Counted from the stretch's first letter, positions 16,130 through 24,830 are shown. The stretch is 33,743 nucleotides of DNA from Clostridia bacterium (GCA_014805015.1 JAAUYQ010000083.1:1-33743), one strand, 5' to 3'. Numbers and translations are program-made. Notes: a model not told the origin generated them from the letters alone.

Positions 16130-17308
16130 CTACTGCCTGCGGGGAGCGGACTTTCCGGCAGCGCCCGGCAGCAGACCTCTGGCGCCCGTGTACAGCGAGA
16201 GCACAATCCCGGCGCCAGCGACACCGGCAGCAAAACAGAACGCGGCAGTATAGGAGAACAGATCCACGAACAGACCGATCAGAACAGGGCCAAGGGTGGA
16301 TCCCAGCGAATCCAGGGCCTGATACAGACCCTGCCCGGCTGATTTCTGTCCATCTGGGAGCGTCCTTGTTGCATTCGACATGAAGATCGCAGTAAGGGAG
16401 GCGTATCCGAGCCCGCCGACGAACTGCACAGCCGTAAAGACAGGAAGATCCCGTACGACGGTGATCACAGCTGTGTACAGACAGAGGCAGGCAAACCCAA
16501 TAGCAGAAAGCCGGACGTCCCCTATGTTCCGGCCGGCCTTGGTAGAGACAAAAAAACTACTCAGCACAGAAGCCGCGATGAAGGCCGCATTGATCAGACC
16601 GAGCTGCACCCCTTGGGCGCCGATGTCCCGCGCAAGCTTCGGCGTAAAGCCGAACGCTGTGCCAAACACAATCAGTTTCAGCAGAATGCAGAGGACTGAT
16701 GAGAGAATCAGCCTGCGGTTCGTGACGACCTGCCGCACAGCCGACAGCGTCTCCGGCGTTTTCGGGAGCTTCACGTCCTTTACGAACAGGGACAGCACAA
16801 ACCCGGCGGCCCCGCTGATGCAGGCTGCCAGAAAGATAAGCCGGATTCCCCCGGCTGCGTCCAGAAAGCCGCCTGCCACAAAGGCCGCCAGAATCCCCGT
16901 CTCCACGATAGAACTGAGCAGACCCATGGCGCGGTCCGACTGCGCGGGCGGATAGTATTTTCCATAGACAACTGTGAAGCCGATGTACGCGGCACTCGCG
17001 TATCCGGACAGTGCATTGCCGACACACAGCATGGCGGCACTGGGAAACCAGTACATGATGGCAGCGGACAGCGCGGACATGGCCATGCCGGTGACGATTG
17101 TCTGTTTGTGTGTGCCTCTCCGGCTAGCGGCAATGCCCATGGGAAACCGGGCAACCATCTGCACCAGCGCATGTGCAGCGACAATAATGCCCGTCAGCGA
17201 AGCGCTGATGCCCATCGAAAGCAGGTGCGGAGTCAGGTAAGGAATGTAGAGGTACAGCGAGAACCAGAATACAGCCGCGCAGAACGCGAGCGTGAATCGC
17301 TTTGCCAT
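16130..17308 (-). CDS. MFS transporter of the glycyl radical enzyme locus
   Basis: A 392-residue major facilitator with about 12 hydrophobic segments. It begins at FTLAFCAAVFWFSLYLYIPY. The loop between segments 2 and 3 carries RFPMGIAASRRGTHKQ, the place of the MFS signature. ATG 17308 is preceded by a G-rich site (GGGGGA). It is the last gene of the minus-strand run glycyl radical enzyme - activase - ROK kinase - MFS, 129 bases after the kinase. It probably imports the sugar or polyol that the kinase phosphorylates; the substrate is not readable from sequence. A drug-efflux role is possible for the family but fits the neighbours less well. Confidence 0.85.
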   Translation of the reverse strand: MAKRFTLAFCAAVFWFSLYLYIPYLTPHLLSMGISASLTGIIVAAHALVQMVARFPMGIAASRRGTHKQTIVTGMAMSALSAAIMYWFPSAAMLCVGNALSGYASAAYIGFTVVYGKYYPPAQSDRAMGLLSSIVETGILAAFVAGGFLDAAGGIRLIFLAACISGAAGFVLSLFVKDVKLPKTPETLSAVRQVVTNRRLILSSVLCILLKLIVFGTAFGFTPKLARDIGAQGVQLGLINAAFIAASVLSSFFVSTKAGRNIGDVRLSAIGFACLCLYTAVITVVRDLPVFTAVQFVGGLGYASLTAIFMSNATRTLPDGQKSAGQGLYQALDSLGSTLGPVLIGLFVDLFSYTAAFCFAAGVAGAGIVLSLYTGARGLLPGAAGKSAPRRQ

Positions 17309-17437
17309 AAGAATCCCCCGCTGGGTCGTGCCGTCCCAGAATGCCGTAAGCCAGGCGCATTGCGCTGCCTGAAGATGTTCGCTATATGGAGAGTGCCTCT
17401 CCCGTCCGTACGGTCTTGCCAGAAGCAGCGGACGCGT

Positions 17438-18331
17438 TCAGCTGCCGCTTTTCTCACGCAGGAGCAGCGCTGCTCCGATCAGCCCGGCGTCATCTCCGAA
17501 AGAGGCCTCCTTCACGTGCAGCGAATCAGGATCAATCAGATAGGGCTGTGCTTTTCTGACAGCCCACTCAAGAAAAAACGGGTTATGGACCGCCACAGAT
17601 CCACCAACGACAATCACATCCGGATCCATCGCGCACATGATATTTGCGAAGCCGCGGCCCAGCATTTCAGCGCCATGCTCCAGAATACGGGTCGCGTGCG
17701 GATCGCCTGCGCCGTGCCGTTCAATCAATGTGCGGGCATCCGTCGCTTCTCCATAGTGCTCGCTCGCCCACATGGCCAGTCCGCTCCCGCTGCACTGCTC
17801 ATTCAGGGATCCCGGATTTGCGTTCTTATGGCAGTGATAGTCATCGCTGACCATCATGTTCCACCATTCGGCAGCATTACAGTGCGCCCCACTTACGATC
17901 TCACCGCGGTATACATAACCGCCGCCCACGCCGGTGGAGAGCCCCACAAACACCACAGACTCGCAGCCCTGACCGCTCCCGAGCACCGCTTCGGCAAGCG
18001 CAGCGACGTTGCCGTCATTGTTCAGAACCGCCCTGAGGCCCGTGCGCTGCTCGGTATGACGGACAATGCCGAAGCCGTCCCAGCCGAACATGTTCGGCGG
18101 ACGCACAATCGTGCCGGTGCGGACGTTCAGTGGACCCGGACTTCCGATCCCAATGCCGCCGGCACCGTCGCAGACTGTGCACACATAGTCGAGCAGCCTG
18201 TCCATATTCTGCTCGCAGGTGAGGGCGCGGTCGTTGTCTGTCTTGTAGACATCAAGCAGTTCATAGGACTCACTGACGACAGCCGCCCGCAGCTGCGTAC
18301 CGCCTATATCGATGCCAATGGTGTTCATCAC
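17438..18331 (-). CDS. ROK-family sugar kinase with altered zinc motif
   Basis: A 297-residue ROK kinase (glucokinase/allokinase-like), with no DNA-binding extension. The phosphate loop is GIDIGGTQ (6-13). GIGSPGPLN follows, and NNDGNVAALAEAVLG carries the catalytic Asp (106). The ROK signature region is GLSTGVGGGYVYRGE. The usual zinc site (GH, then C-x-C-G-x-x-G-C) is changed: no His is seen in EWWNMM, and the Cys cluster reads HCHK then PGSLNEQC. Zinc may be absent or bound differently. The start is GTG 18331 or ATG 18328; both overlap the activase stop, so translation is coupled. In this operon it should phosphorylate the imported substrate before or instead of the radical step. Confidence 0.88.
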   Translation of the reverse strand: MMNTIGIDIGGTQLRAAVVSESYELLDVYKTDNDRALTCEQNMDRLLDYVCTVCDGAGGIGIGSPGPLNVRTGTIVRPPNMFGWDGFGIVRHTEQRTGLRAVLNNDGNVAALAEAVLGSGQGCESVVFVGLSTGVGGGYVYRGEIVSGAHCNAAEWWNMMVSDDYHCHKNANPGSLNEQCSGSGLAMWASEHYGEATDARTLIERHGAGDPHATRILEHGAEMLGRGFANIMCAMDPDVIVVGGSVAVHNPFFLEWAVRKAQPYLIDPDSLHVKEASFGDDAGLIGAALLLREKSGS

Positions 18332-19272
18332 GCATACCCTCCATATTCACTGAACGCGCCCGGAGCGCCGCTCTCGCGGGCTGCCAGCACAAACTGCTCC
18401 ATCTGCTCCCGGCTGTAGGCCGTGAGATCCGCCCTGAGCGGGTACCTCCGGCCGAGCAGCGCATACTTGGCAGGAGCAAGCGGGTTGTAATTCAGCAGTT
18501 CCCAGCGGACTCCGGGATCAAGCGCGGAAAGGAATGCTGCTGCCTCCTGCAGATTCGCGGCCGTAGCCGTTATCCCCGGAATCAGGGGCGTACGAACAGT
18601 CACTTTGGAGCGGTGCTCTCCCAGAAGTAGCCGCCGCAGGTTGTCCTTCGTCGTTTCGCTGCCTACGCCCGTGTATCTCCGGGCCAGGACCGGATCGACC
18701 AGCTTCAGATCCACGAAAATCAGATCCAGGTTATCAAGCAGCGGCGAGAGCCGTTCCCAGGGAAGCGCCGCTTCCGTCTCCAGTGCTGTATGGATACCCT
18801 CCCTGCGGCAGGCCGCCAGAAGGGCGCCGGCAAAATCTGCCTGCATCACCGGATCGCCGCCGCTCAGCGTCACGCCGCCTGTGCCGTGCCGGTAGAAAGG
18901 GATATCCCGGCGGATCACGTCCATCAGCTGCGGCACCGTATAGTCCTGCCCGCTGAACCGGAGGGCACCGCCAGGACAAGCCCAGACCAGGTGGTCCCAG
19001 TTCTCGTCAGCCTGCGGACAGATTTTCAGCCGTCCGTCCTGCCAGTCAAGCCCGCCGCTGCGGGCAATCTGCGTGCAGGTTCCGCAGCGGATGCAGTTTG
19101 CTTCCATCCAGATGAGCTCAGCATCCAGACGAAGTCCCTCCGGATTCTGGCACCAGCAGCAGCGCAGCGGGCATCCCTTGAAAAAGATGCTGGTGCGGAT
19201 GCCGCTGCCGTCCTGAAGCGAGAAGCGCTGAATGTCAAAGATCCGTCCGCGCAGCTCCTCAGACGCCGGCAT
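18328..19272 (-). CDS. Glycyl radical enzyme activating enzyme (radical SAM)
   Basis: A 314-residue activase of the PflA/GRE-AE group. It uses SAM and a [4Fe-4S] cluster to put the glycyl radical on the enzyme encoded upstream. Radical-SAM cysteines are C34, C38 and C41 (FKGCPLRCCWCQNPEG). An inserted ferredoxin-like region follows but is thin: C60-x2-C63-x2-C66, then single C85 and C99, where two full CxxCxxC sets are common in this group. The SAM-binding motif reads LSGGDP where most have GGE. ATG 19272 overlaps the glycyl radical gene by 14 bases and has AGGA 6 nt upstream; the longer upstream frame lies inside that gene and is not coding. Confidence 0.9.
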   Translation of the reverse strand: MPASEELRGRIFDIQRFSLQDGSGIRTSIFFKGCPLRCCWCQNPEGLRLDAELIWMEANCIRCGTCTQIARSGGLDWQDGRLKICPQADENWDHLVWACPGGALRFSGQDYTVPQLMDVIRRDIPFYRHGTGGVTLSGGDPVMQADFAGALLAACRREGIHTALETEAALPWERLSPLLDNLDLIFVDLKLVDPVLARRYTGVGSETTKDNLRRLLLGEHRSKVTVRTPLIPGITATAANLQEAAAFLSALDPGVRWELLNYNPLAPAKYALLGRRYPLRADLTAYSREQMEQFVLAARESGAPGAFSEYGGYA

Positions 19273-21601
19273 AGCTTGTCCTGGCAATAATCTCGTCCTG
19301 CAGTTCCCCGGCCAGCTCGACGAAATACGCCGTGTAACCGGCCACCCGCACAGTAAGGCTCCGGTGCTGCTCGGGATGCACCTTCGCTTCCAGCAGATCT
19401 TCGCGCCGGACAACGTTAAACTGGATATGCGGTATCTCAAGATCCACAAAAGTCCGCAGAAAAGCCGCAAACCGCTCAATTCCGTCTTCCGTCTCAAAGA
19501 ACGACGGCAGAAACTTCATATTGAGCAGTCCGCCATTACTTGTCAGAATTCTGTCCAGCTTGGAAACAGATTTCAGTACGGCAGTGGGACCAGCGAGGTC
19601 GCGGCCGTAGACGGGCGACATACCGCCGTCTGCAAGGGGCTCACAGGCATTACGGCCGTCCGGACTGGCACCTACGTTTTCTCCCATCGGCACATGTGCC
19701 GAAACGGTATACATGCCGGTGTGGAACGGGCCGCCGCGGTAATTGCGATGCTGCGAGAGGGCCTCCCGGAAATGCTCAGCCCACTTTACGCCCAGCGCAT
19801 CCACCCAGTCCACATCATTTCCGTAGGACGGCACTCGGTTTTTCATAGCGGCCTGCATCGTTTCATAACCGTTAAAATCGGCTTCCAGGGCGCGGAGCAC
19901 TTCTGCGCCGGTAAAGCGCTTTTCCTCATAGACAAGCTGTCTGAGCGCCGCCATGCTGTCGGCGAGGTTTGCAACCTGGATCATCTGGATGCCGGAGAAA
20001 TTGTATCTGGCCCCGCCGGCTGTCACATCGAGCCCCCTGCCGAGGCAGTCGTCAATGACCGCAGACAGAAACGGCGTCGGCAGCAGCTCCTGGTGCGCCT
20101 TCTCCACCTCGGCGCAGGCTGCTGTCATTTTCTCTATGTAGTACTCAATGTACCAGGCAAAGGCTGCCTCCAGCTCGGCAAAAGAACGGTAGGTCGTCAG
20201 ATCTCCGCGGAAAGGCGCCATCTGCTGCCCGGTCAGAAGATCGCGGCCGCCCGTCATCGTCAGTTCCAGCACTTTGTTCAGGTTGAACATGGCCGCATCG
20301 CTCCATCCGAGGTTGTTGCCCGGCGTGGTCAGCTCGACGCAGCCGACGACAGCGTAGTCACGCGCATCCGCCGGCTCCACACCGAGCGCCTCGAGCGCCG
20401 GCACGACAGCTGTATCGCTGAAAAACTGCGGCATGCCGCTGCCGCGCGCCACCACCCGCACCGCCTGCTTCAGGAGTGCCTCCCCGGTTCCCGGGTGCAG
20501 CCGCACCGACAGATTCGGCTGCGGGAGGCCGAGATCGTACTGCGCGCGGAGCATCAGAAACGACAGGTCGTTGACAAAGTCCCGGCCTTCCTCGTCCACA
20601 CCGCCGAGCGCGACATTGAAGCCGATTGGAAATCCGGCAAAATACTTCGCGCTCTTCTGATTGCGCATATACACGATCTGATTGAATTTCAGCCACAGGC
20701 ATTCGATAAGTTCGAGCGCTTCCTCGCTGCTGAGACGTCCGGCAGCTACATCCGCCTCGTAGAACGGCGCCAGGAATCTATCCATCCGGCCTGGCGAAAA
20801 AGAAGAGGCATTCGACTCCATCTGCAGAATGACAAACAGAAACCACAGCGACTGGACCGCTTCGTGAAAAGTCCTCGGGGGCCTCACCGCGAGACTCCGG
20901 CAGATCCCGGACACCTCGCGCAGACTGCTTCGCTCATCTGCGCTATGCGGTTGCGCAGCCAGCGCATCCGCCAGATCCGCATAGCGGCACATGAAGCTGC
21001 GGGCTCCCCGCATCGTCTCCGCCACCGCTGCATAAAAGACGGCATGCTCCCCACTGCCGGTAAGACGTGCTTCCGCTTCCTCCTGAAGACCTTTCGGTCC
21101 GAGCCGCAGCCACCGGCTGCAGTCCGGGCAGATGTGTCCCTGGCTGTGATCTGTCTGGTTTATCTTTACGACCTGTCCGATCTCGCCTATCAGGTCCCCG
21201 CACCGCTCGCTGATAACGTCCTCCAGGGAACGTCCACTCCAGTACGGCAGGATATCGCGGCGAAAAGCCTCCATGTCCCCGGCCCGGACCGCAAACGTAT
21301 CCTGCGGCCGCGTCGGCAGCGACTCAAACTCCCGGTCTACCCAGCCTGAGCCGCTTTCCGGAGACACGACACCGGCCCGCACGCCGGCTGTCCGGTTCCC
21401 CACAATGCGCTCTTCCGGATCGATGGCAATGTCCATCTGTTCCAGGGCTGAGCGCAGTGCCAGAGCTCTCTGCAGCAGGCGCGGTTTGTCTTCATTTGCC
21501 TTGTATGTCTCCGTTATGATGCGCGCCTGCTCGATCGACGCATAGCGCGGTTCGTCCAGCATTTTCCGTTTCAGATGCTCAATTCTGGCGCTGAGTGCCA
21601 C
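19259..21601 (-). CDS. Glycyl radical enzyme of the PFL2/dehydratase-lyase type
   Basis: A 780-residue glycyl radical enzyme, normal length for the dehydratase/lyase branch (glycerol dehydratase, CutC, HypD, YbiW/PflD relatives) rather than pyruvate formate-lyase. The thiyl Cys is in VVGCVELTTPG (C421, E423), the Cys-Val-Glu triad of C-O or C-N cleaving members. The glycyl radical loop RVAGYTAYF is near the C-terminus (G755). GHICPDCSRWLRLGPKGL is a family motif in the N-terminal half. The start is GTG 21601, chosen for the upstream AGGAGG; earlier in-frame codons overlap the promoter. It has its own promoter and operator candidates and heads the operon with activase, ROK kinase and MFS. Kinase and transporter suggest a phosphorylated sugar or polyol substrate. 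Oxygen would destroy the active form, so the pathway is strictly anaerobic. Confidence 0.92.
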   Translation of the reverse strand: MALSARIEHLKRKMLDEPRYASIEQARIITETYKANEDKPRLLQRALALRSALEQMDIAIDPEERIVGNRTAGVRAGVVSPESGSGWVDREFESLPTRPQDTFAVRAGDMEAFRRDILPYWSGRSLEDVISERCGDLIGEIGQVVKINQTDHSQGHICPDCSRWLRLGPKGLQEEAEARLTGSGEHAVFYAAVAETMRGARSFMCRYADLADALAAQPHSADERSSLREVSGICRSLAVRPPRTFHEAVQSLWFLFVILQMESNASSFSPGRMDRFLAPFYEADVAAGRLSSEEALELIECLWLKFNQIVYMRNQKSAKYFAGFPIGFNVALGGVDEEGRDFVNDLSFLMLRAQYDLGLPQPNLSVRLHPGTGEALLKQAVRVVARGSGMPQFFSDTAVVPALEALGVEPADARDYAVVGCVELTTPGNNLGWSDAAMFNLNKVLELTMTGGRDLLTGQQMAPFRGDLTTYRSFAELEAAFAWYIEYYIEKMTAACAEVEKAHQELLPTPFLSAVIDDCLGRGLDVTAGGARYNFSGIQMIQVANLADSMAALRQLVYEEKRFTGAEVLRALEADFNGYETMQAAMKNRVPSYGNDVDWVDALGVKWAEHFREALSQHRNYRGGPFHTGMYTVSAHVPMGENVGASPDGRNACEPLADGGMSPVYGRDLAGPTAVLKSVSKLDRILTSNGGLLNMKFLPSFFETEDGIERFAAFLRTFVDLEIPHIQFNVVRREDLLEAKVHPEQHRSLTVRVAGYTAYFVELAGELQDEIIARTSYAGV

Positions 21602-21635
21602 TTTCCTGCTCCTCCTCCGATTATTGTTCTGTATC

Positions 21636-21665
21636 ATTATAGCCAGAAACACGCCTCGCCGACAA
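21636..21665 (-). promoter_or_regulatory. Promoter of the glycyl radical enzyme operon
   Basis: On the minus strand TTGTCG (21660-21665, 4/6) and a perfect TATAAT (21636-21641) are 18 nt apart, 35 bases before the GTG start. The predicted transcript starts near 21629. The direct repeats at 21671-21699 lie immediately upstream of the -35 box. Confidence 0.65.
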
Positions 21666-21670
21666 CCCTA

Positions 21671-21699
21671 TTTCGTATCGTTTTTTATTTTTTCGTATC
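21671..21699. promoter_or_regulatory. Direct-repeat operator candidate for the DeoR regulator
   Basis: TTTCGTATC occurs at 21671-21679 and again at 21691-21699, exactly 20 bp (two helical turns) apart, separated by a T-rich stretch. The copy nearer the promoter ends 5 bp from the -35 box; the other lies over the last codons of the DeoR gene. A weaker third copy (TTCTGTATC, 21627-21635) sits at the -10/start region. DeoR-family proteins often bind short direct repeats, so these are good candidates for the neighbouring regulator. Confidence 0.5.
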
Positions 21700-22467
21700 A
21701 TCACTCAGGAGCACTGTCAGCCCGAATTCCTCGAGGCGTGCCTTTTCCGCAGCCGGCGGCTGGCCATCGAGGATGATGCCGGTGAATTCGTCTAAGGAAG
21801 CATAGGAATAGTCACCGTCCTCGGTGAGCTTGCGCGTCTCTGTGAGAAGGTAGGCTGTGCGGCTCACGGAAAGAGCCGCTGCCTTGGTGAGACCGTCCTC
21901 AGGCAGATATGTGAGGGCAGTGCCCCGGCCTGTATCAAGGCCGGCAGCACCCATGAAAGCAGCGTCAAAGCGGAAACGGCGGATCTGCTCATCGGTGAGA
22001 CTGCCGACAAAACCGTCGTGCGAGGAGTTGAAAGCGCCGCCCACCACGATGACATGCAGCGCGCCTGGACTGCCGAGCACCGTGGCAACATCGAGCATGT
22101 TGGTGACGACTGTGGCGGGCCTGCCCGACTGGTCAAGCAGTCTGGCAAGTTCCGCATTGGAAGTGGAAATATCGAGAAAAATGGTTGCGCCGGGCTGAAT
22201 GAGTTCAAGTGCCCGGGCCGCAATGGCTGCCTTTCCTGCCACATTCCGGTTCCGGCGGGCGGCCACGTCTACATCACGGCGGTTCACCCGCACCCGGACA
22301 GCACCGCCGTAGGTGCGCTTCAGCAGTCCCTGTTTCTCGAGGGCCCGCAGGTCCTTGCGGATGCAGTCGGGCGTCACGCCGTACGCCTCGCTCAGCGCAG
22401 CTACCTCCACGGCCCCGTCCGTTTCAATGCGGCTCACTATGTCCTGCTGCCGTTCTGCTCCGAGCAT
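21685..22467 (-). CDS. DeoR/GlpR-family transcriptional regulator
   Basis: A 260-residue regulator with the N-terminal DeoR helix-turn-helix (AERQQDIVSRIETDGAVEV, then LSEAYGVTPDCIRKDLRALE and the GLLKRTYGGAV wing). The C-terminal DeoRC sugar-phosphate sensor domain has IFLDISTSNAELARLL, VVTNMLDVATVL and VIVVGGAFN. The family usually responds to phosphorylated sugars, which fits the kinase in the same locus. ATG 22467 is preferred over GTG 22476 because GGAGGTGA lies just upstream. A TATAAT (plus-strand ATTATA, 22507-22512) is a possible -10 box. It precedes and probably represses, or is co-transcribed into, the glycyl radical enzyme operon. Confidence 0.9.
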   Translation of the reverse strand: MLGAERQQDIVSRIETDGAVEVAALSEAYGVTPDCIRKDLRALEKQGLLKRTYGGAVRVRVNRRDVDVAARRNRNVAGKAAIAARALELIQPGATIFLDISTSNAELARLLDQSGRPATVVTNMLDVATVLGSPGALHVIVVGGAFNSSHDGFVGSLTDEQIRRFRFDAAFMGAAGLDTGRGTALTYLPEDGLTKAAALSVSRTAYLLTETRKLTEDGDYSYASLDEFTGIILDGQPPAAEKARLEEFGLTVLLSDDTKK

Positions 22468-22559
22468 CCTTCTCACCTCCGTGTTCTGCCGCCGAGTTTC
22501 TTCTATATTATACAGCCGCTCCAGAGAAGCGGGCCGCTGTGCTACACTTAAGGCTGCTT

Positions 22560-22579
22560 CCGGCAGCGCCTGCTGCCGG
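22560..22579 (+). other. Hairpin in the leader of the U32 peptidase gene
   Basis: CCGGCAGC and GCTGCCGG form a perfect 8-bp stem with the tetraloop GCCT, 17 bases before the GAGGAGGA ribosome binding site. It has no T-tract, so it is not a standard terminator. It may stabilise the transcript or affect initiation. It could also be chance in G+C-rich DNA. Confidence 0.35.
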
Positions 22580-22610
22580 GAATGGCAGACAGACTGAGGA
22601 GGACTTTTCT

Positions 22611-24830
22611 GTGGAAATACTTGCGCCAGCCGGCAGCCGGGAGTCGCTTGAGGCAGCTGTGCAGAATGGCGCTGACGCTGTCTATCTCGGCGGCAGCAGA
22701 CTCAACGCCCGGGCTTTCGCTTCCGGCGTCGGGGATCTCGCTGAAGCAGTACGCTATGCCCATCTGCGCGGCACAGATGTACATTTCACGCTGAACACGG
22801 TGCTGCTTGACAAGGAAGTGGAGGCGTTTCAGGATCAGGCGCGCGAAGCGGCCCTGGCCGGCGTGGATGCCTTCATCGTCGCAGACCTTGGTGCGCTGCT
22901 GATGCTGCAGCATCTGTGGCCGTCTGTCCCCCTGCATGCCAGCACGCAGCTCTCCATCCGCAGCACGCAGAGCGCTGAGGCGTACAGCAGTCTTGGTTTT
23001 ACCCGTCTTGTGCTCGCACGTGAAGTGCCGGCCGATGAAGTGCGGGAAATCCACAGAGCAGCCAGCGCCGAGCTTGAAGTTTTCTGTCATGGAGCGCTCT
23101 GCGTCTGCGCGAGCGGCCGCTGCCTCATGAGCAGTCTGCTCGGCGGCCGCAGCGCCAATCGCGGCACCTGCGCCCAGCCCTGCCGGCTGGAATACACGCT
23201 CGCGGGTCACAACGGCTACTTTCTCAATACGAAAGACCTGGCACTGGCAAACGAAATAGAGGTTCTCCGGGATTGCGGCGTCTCCAGCCTCAAAATTGAG
23301 GGCCGCATGAAGGGTCCCCTGTACGTGGCCGCGGCCGTGCAGGCCTACAAGGAAGCAGACGACACCGGACGCGTTTCGGATGCGGCTATGGAGGCGCTTC
23401 TTCTCACTTTCTCCCGCGGCGGCTTCACGACTGGCGCCTTTGGCAGCGACCGCAGCCGTTTTCACCGGGAGATGCCCGGTCACACCGGCATTCCGCTTGG
23501 CCGGATCGTCCGGTTGAGCGGCAACCGGATTGTGGTTGACACCAGCGAAAGCCTGCAGCCCGGAGATACCGTGGCGGCTGCCGGGGCAGACAGACGGCCG
23601 GCAACCGTCACTGCTGTCCGCAGGGTGGCAGGCGGCCTTGAGATTACCCTTGAAGGCAGCCGGGACCTGAAACCAGGCGAGCCTCTGCTGAAGAAGGCAG
23701 ACGCCGAAATCCTGCGCCGGCTTGAAGAGAGCTGCCGGGATGGACACCGCTTGACAGAGCTTCGCGGCGTGTTCCGGGCGGAACCGGACCAGCCGCTTCA
23801 GCTGACGGTGCAGCTTCCGGACGGACGGCAGGCTGCCGCAGCAGGCGCTGTGCCGGAACCCGCCCGCACCAGGGAGCTCACCGGAGAATCTGTCCGTCAG
23901 CAGCTCTCGCGGACCGGCGGCACACCCTTCCGGTTTGCATCGCTTGCAGCAGAGCTTGCCCCGGGGCTTGCTGTCCCAAAAAGCGCGCTGAACAACCTGC
24001 GGCGTCAGGCTCTTGAAAAGGCTGAGAGCCTGCTGCAGGACCGCTATCCTAACCGCGAGGAAGGTGCGCTGCCAGTCCTCCTGGGATCCCGCCGGAAGCG
24101 CCGCCCGGAGCGGATTGCCGCAGCTTGTGCCACAGCTGAACAGGCCGAGGCTGTTGCCGAGACAGCGGATGAGCTGTATCTGCCGGCTGCTGTCATCCAG
24201 ACAGGCCGCTTTTCCGGGGCGCGGTGCCTGCTTCCGGGTATGGCCAGCTCGCGGGAAGTGCAGAAGATTCTCGCGCTCGGAGCGCCGCTTGTGGCGGGCT
24301 GCCTGCTTCCCGACATGGAAGGCACAGTCAGCGATGCTTCGTTCAACGTCACCAATTCATATGCCCTGAAACTGCTCTGCGATCTCGGATCTGTGCGCGT
24401 CACGCTGTCGGAAGAGCTCAATGCAGCGCAGATCCGCGACCTGATGGTGCCGGACGGCGCGGAGACGGAGGTAATCGGCTACGGCTACCAGACCCTGATG
24501 GTCACCGAAAACTGCCCGATCGAGTGCGACCGTAAGCACTGCCGGCTCAAGGGAAACACCGAGACGCTCGGAGACAGGCGCGGCAGATCCTTTCCACTGA
24601 CTGCAGACGGCACGGACAGCTGCCGCGTCCGTATTCTCAACGCCCTGCCCCTCTACGCCGCGGACATCATCGGCGAGATCTCCTGCGACGTTATCCGCCT
24701 GGTTTTCACCAGCGAGACGCCGGCTGAATGCCGCCGCATTGCGCAGATATACAAAGACGCCCTCGCGCTGGGAAATGCTCCCGGCTTCGAGGGTGAATAT
24801 ACACGCGGCCATCTGCGCCGCGGGCTGTAG
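22611..24830 (+). CDS. U32-family peptidase / RlhA-type protein with DUF3656
   Basis: 739 residues from GTG 22611, with GAGGAGGA 7 nt upstream (22596-22603); the longer frame before it overlaps the DeoR gene and is not coding. The N-terminal half is a U32 (collagenase-like) domain: EILAPAGSRESLEAAV, GADAVYLGG, and the cysteine signature FCHGALCVCASGRCLMSS, then RGTCAQPCR. The middle fits DUF3656, and the C-terminus has a further Cys group (CPIECDRKHCRLKG). In E. coli the homologue RlhA (YdcP) is needed for 5-hydroxylation of C2501 in 23S rRNA, using prephenate-dependent chemistry, so an RNA hydroxylation role is more likely than proteolysis. Cys clusters suggest an Fe-S centre. It ends in a perfect hairpin that contains its stop codon. 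Confidence 0.85.
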   Translation: MEILAPAGSRESLEAAVQNGADAVYLGGSRLNARAFASGVGDLAEAVRYAHLRGTDVHFTLNTVLLDKEVEAFQDQAREAALAGVDAFIVADLGALLMLQHLWPSVPLHASTQLSIRSTQSAEAYSSLGFTRLVLAREVPADEVREIHRAASAELEVFCHGALCVCASGRCLMSSLLGGRSANRGTCAQPCRLEYTLAGHNGYFLNTKDLALANEIEVLRDCGVSSLKIEGRMKGPLYVAAAVQAYKEADDTGRVSDAAMEALLLTFSRGGFTTGAFGSDRSRFHREMPGHTGIPLGRIVRLSGNRIVVDTSESLQPGDTVAAAGADRRPATVTAVRRVAGGLEITLEGSRDLKPGEPLLKKADAEILRRLEESCRDGHRLTELRGVFRAEPDQPLQLTVQLPDGRQAAAAGAVPEPARTRELTGESVRQQLSRTGGTPFRFASLAAELAPGLAVPKSALNNLRRQALEKAESLLQDRYPNREEGALPVLLGSRRKRRPERIAAACATAEQAEAVAETADELYLPAAVIQTGRFSGARCLLPGMASSREVQKILALGAPLVAGCLLPDMEGTVSDASFNVTNSYALKLLCDLGSVRVTLSEELNAAQIRDLMVPDGAETEVIGYGYQTLMVTENCPIECDRKHCRLKGNTETLGDRRGRSFPLTADGTDSCRVRILNALPLYAADIIGEISCDVIRLVFTSETPAECRRIAQIYKDALALGNAPGFEGEYTRGHLRRGL

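Noticed and set aside
19273..19497. N-terminal extension of the activase frame
   Set aside because: Lies inside the 3' end of the glycyl radical enzyme gene and is unlike activases.
19232..21349. 705-codon open frame on the plus strand
   Set aside because: Shadow of the glycyl radical enzyme gene; composition is Arg/His-rich with no recognisable domain.
22209..22610. N-terminal extension of the U32 peptidase frame
   Set aside because: Overlaps the DeoR gene and its promoter; GTG 22611 has a strong ribosome binding site and starts the family's typical sequence.
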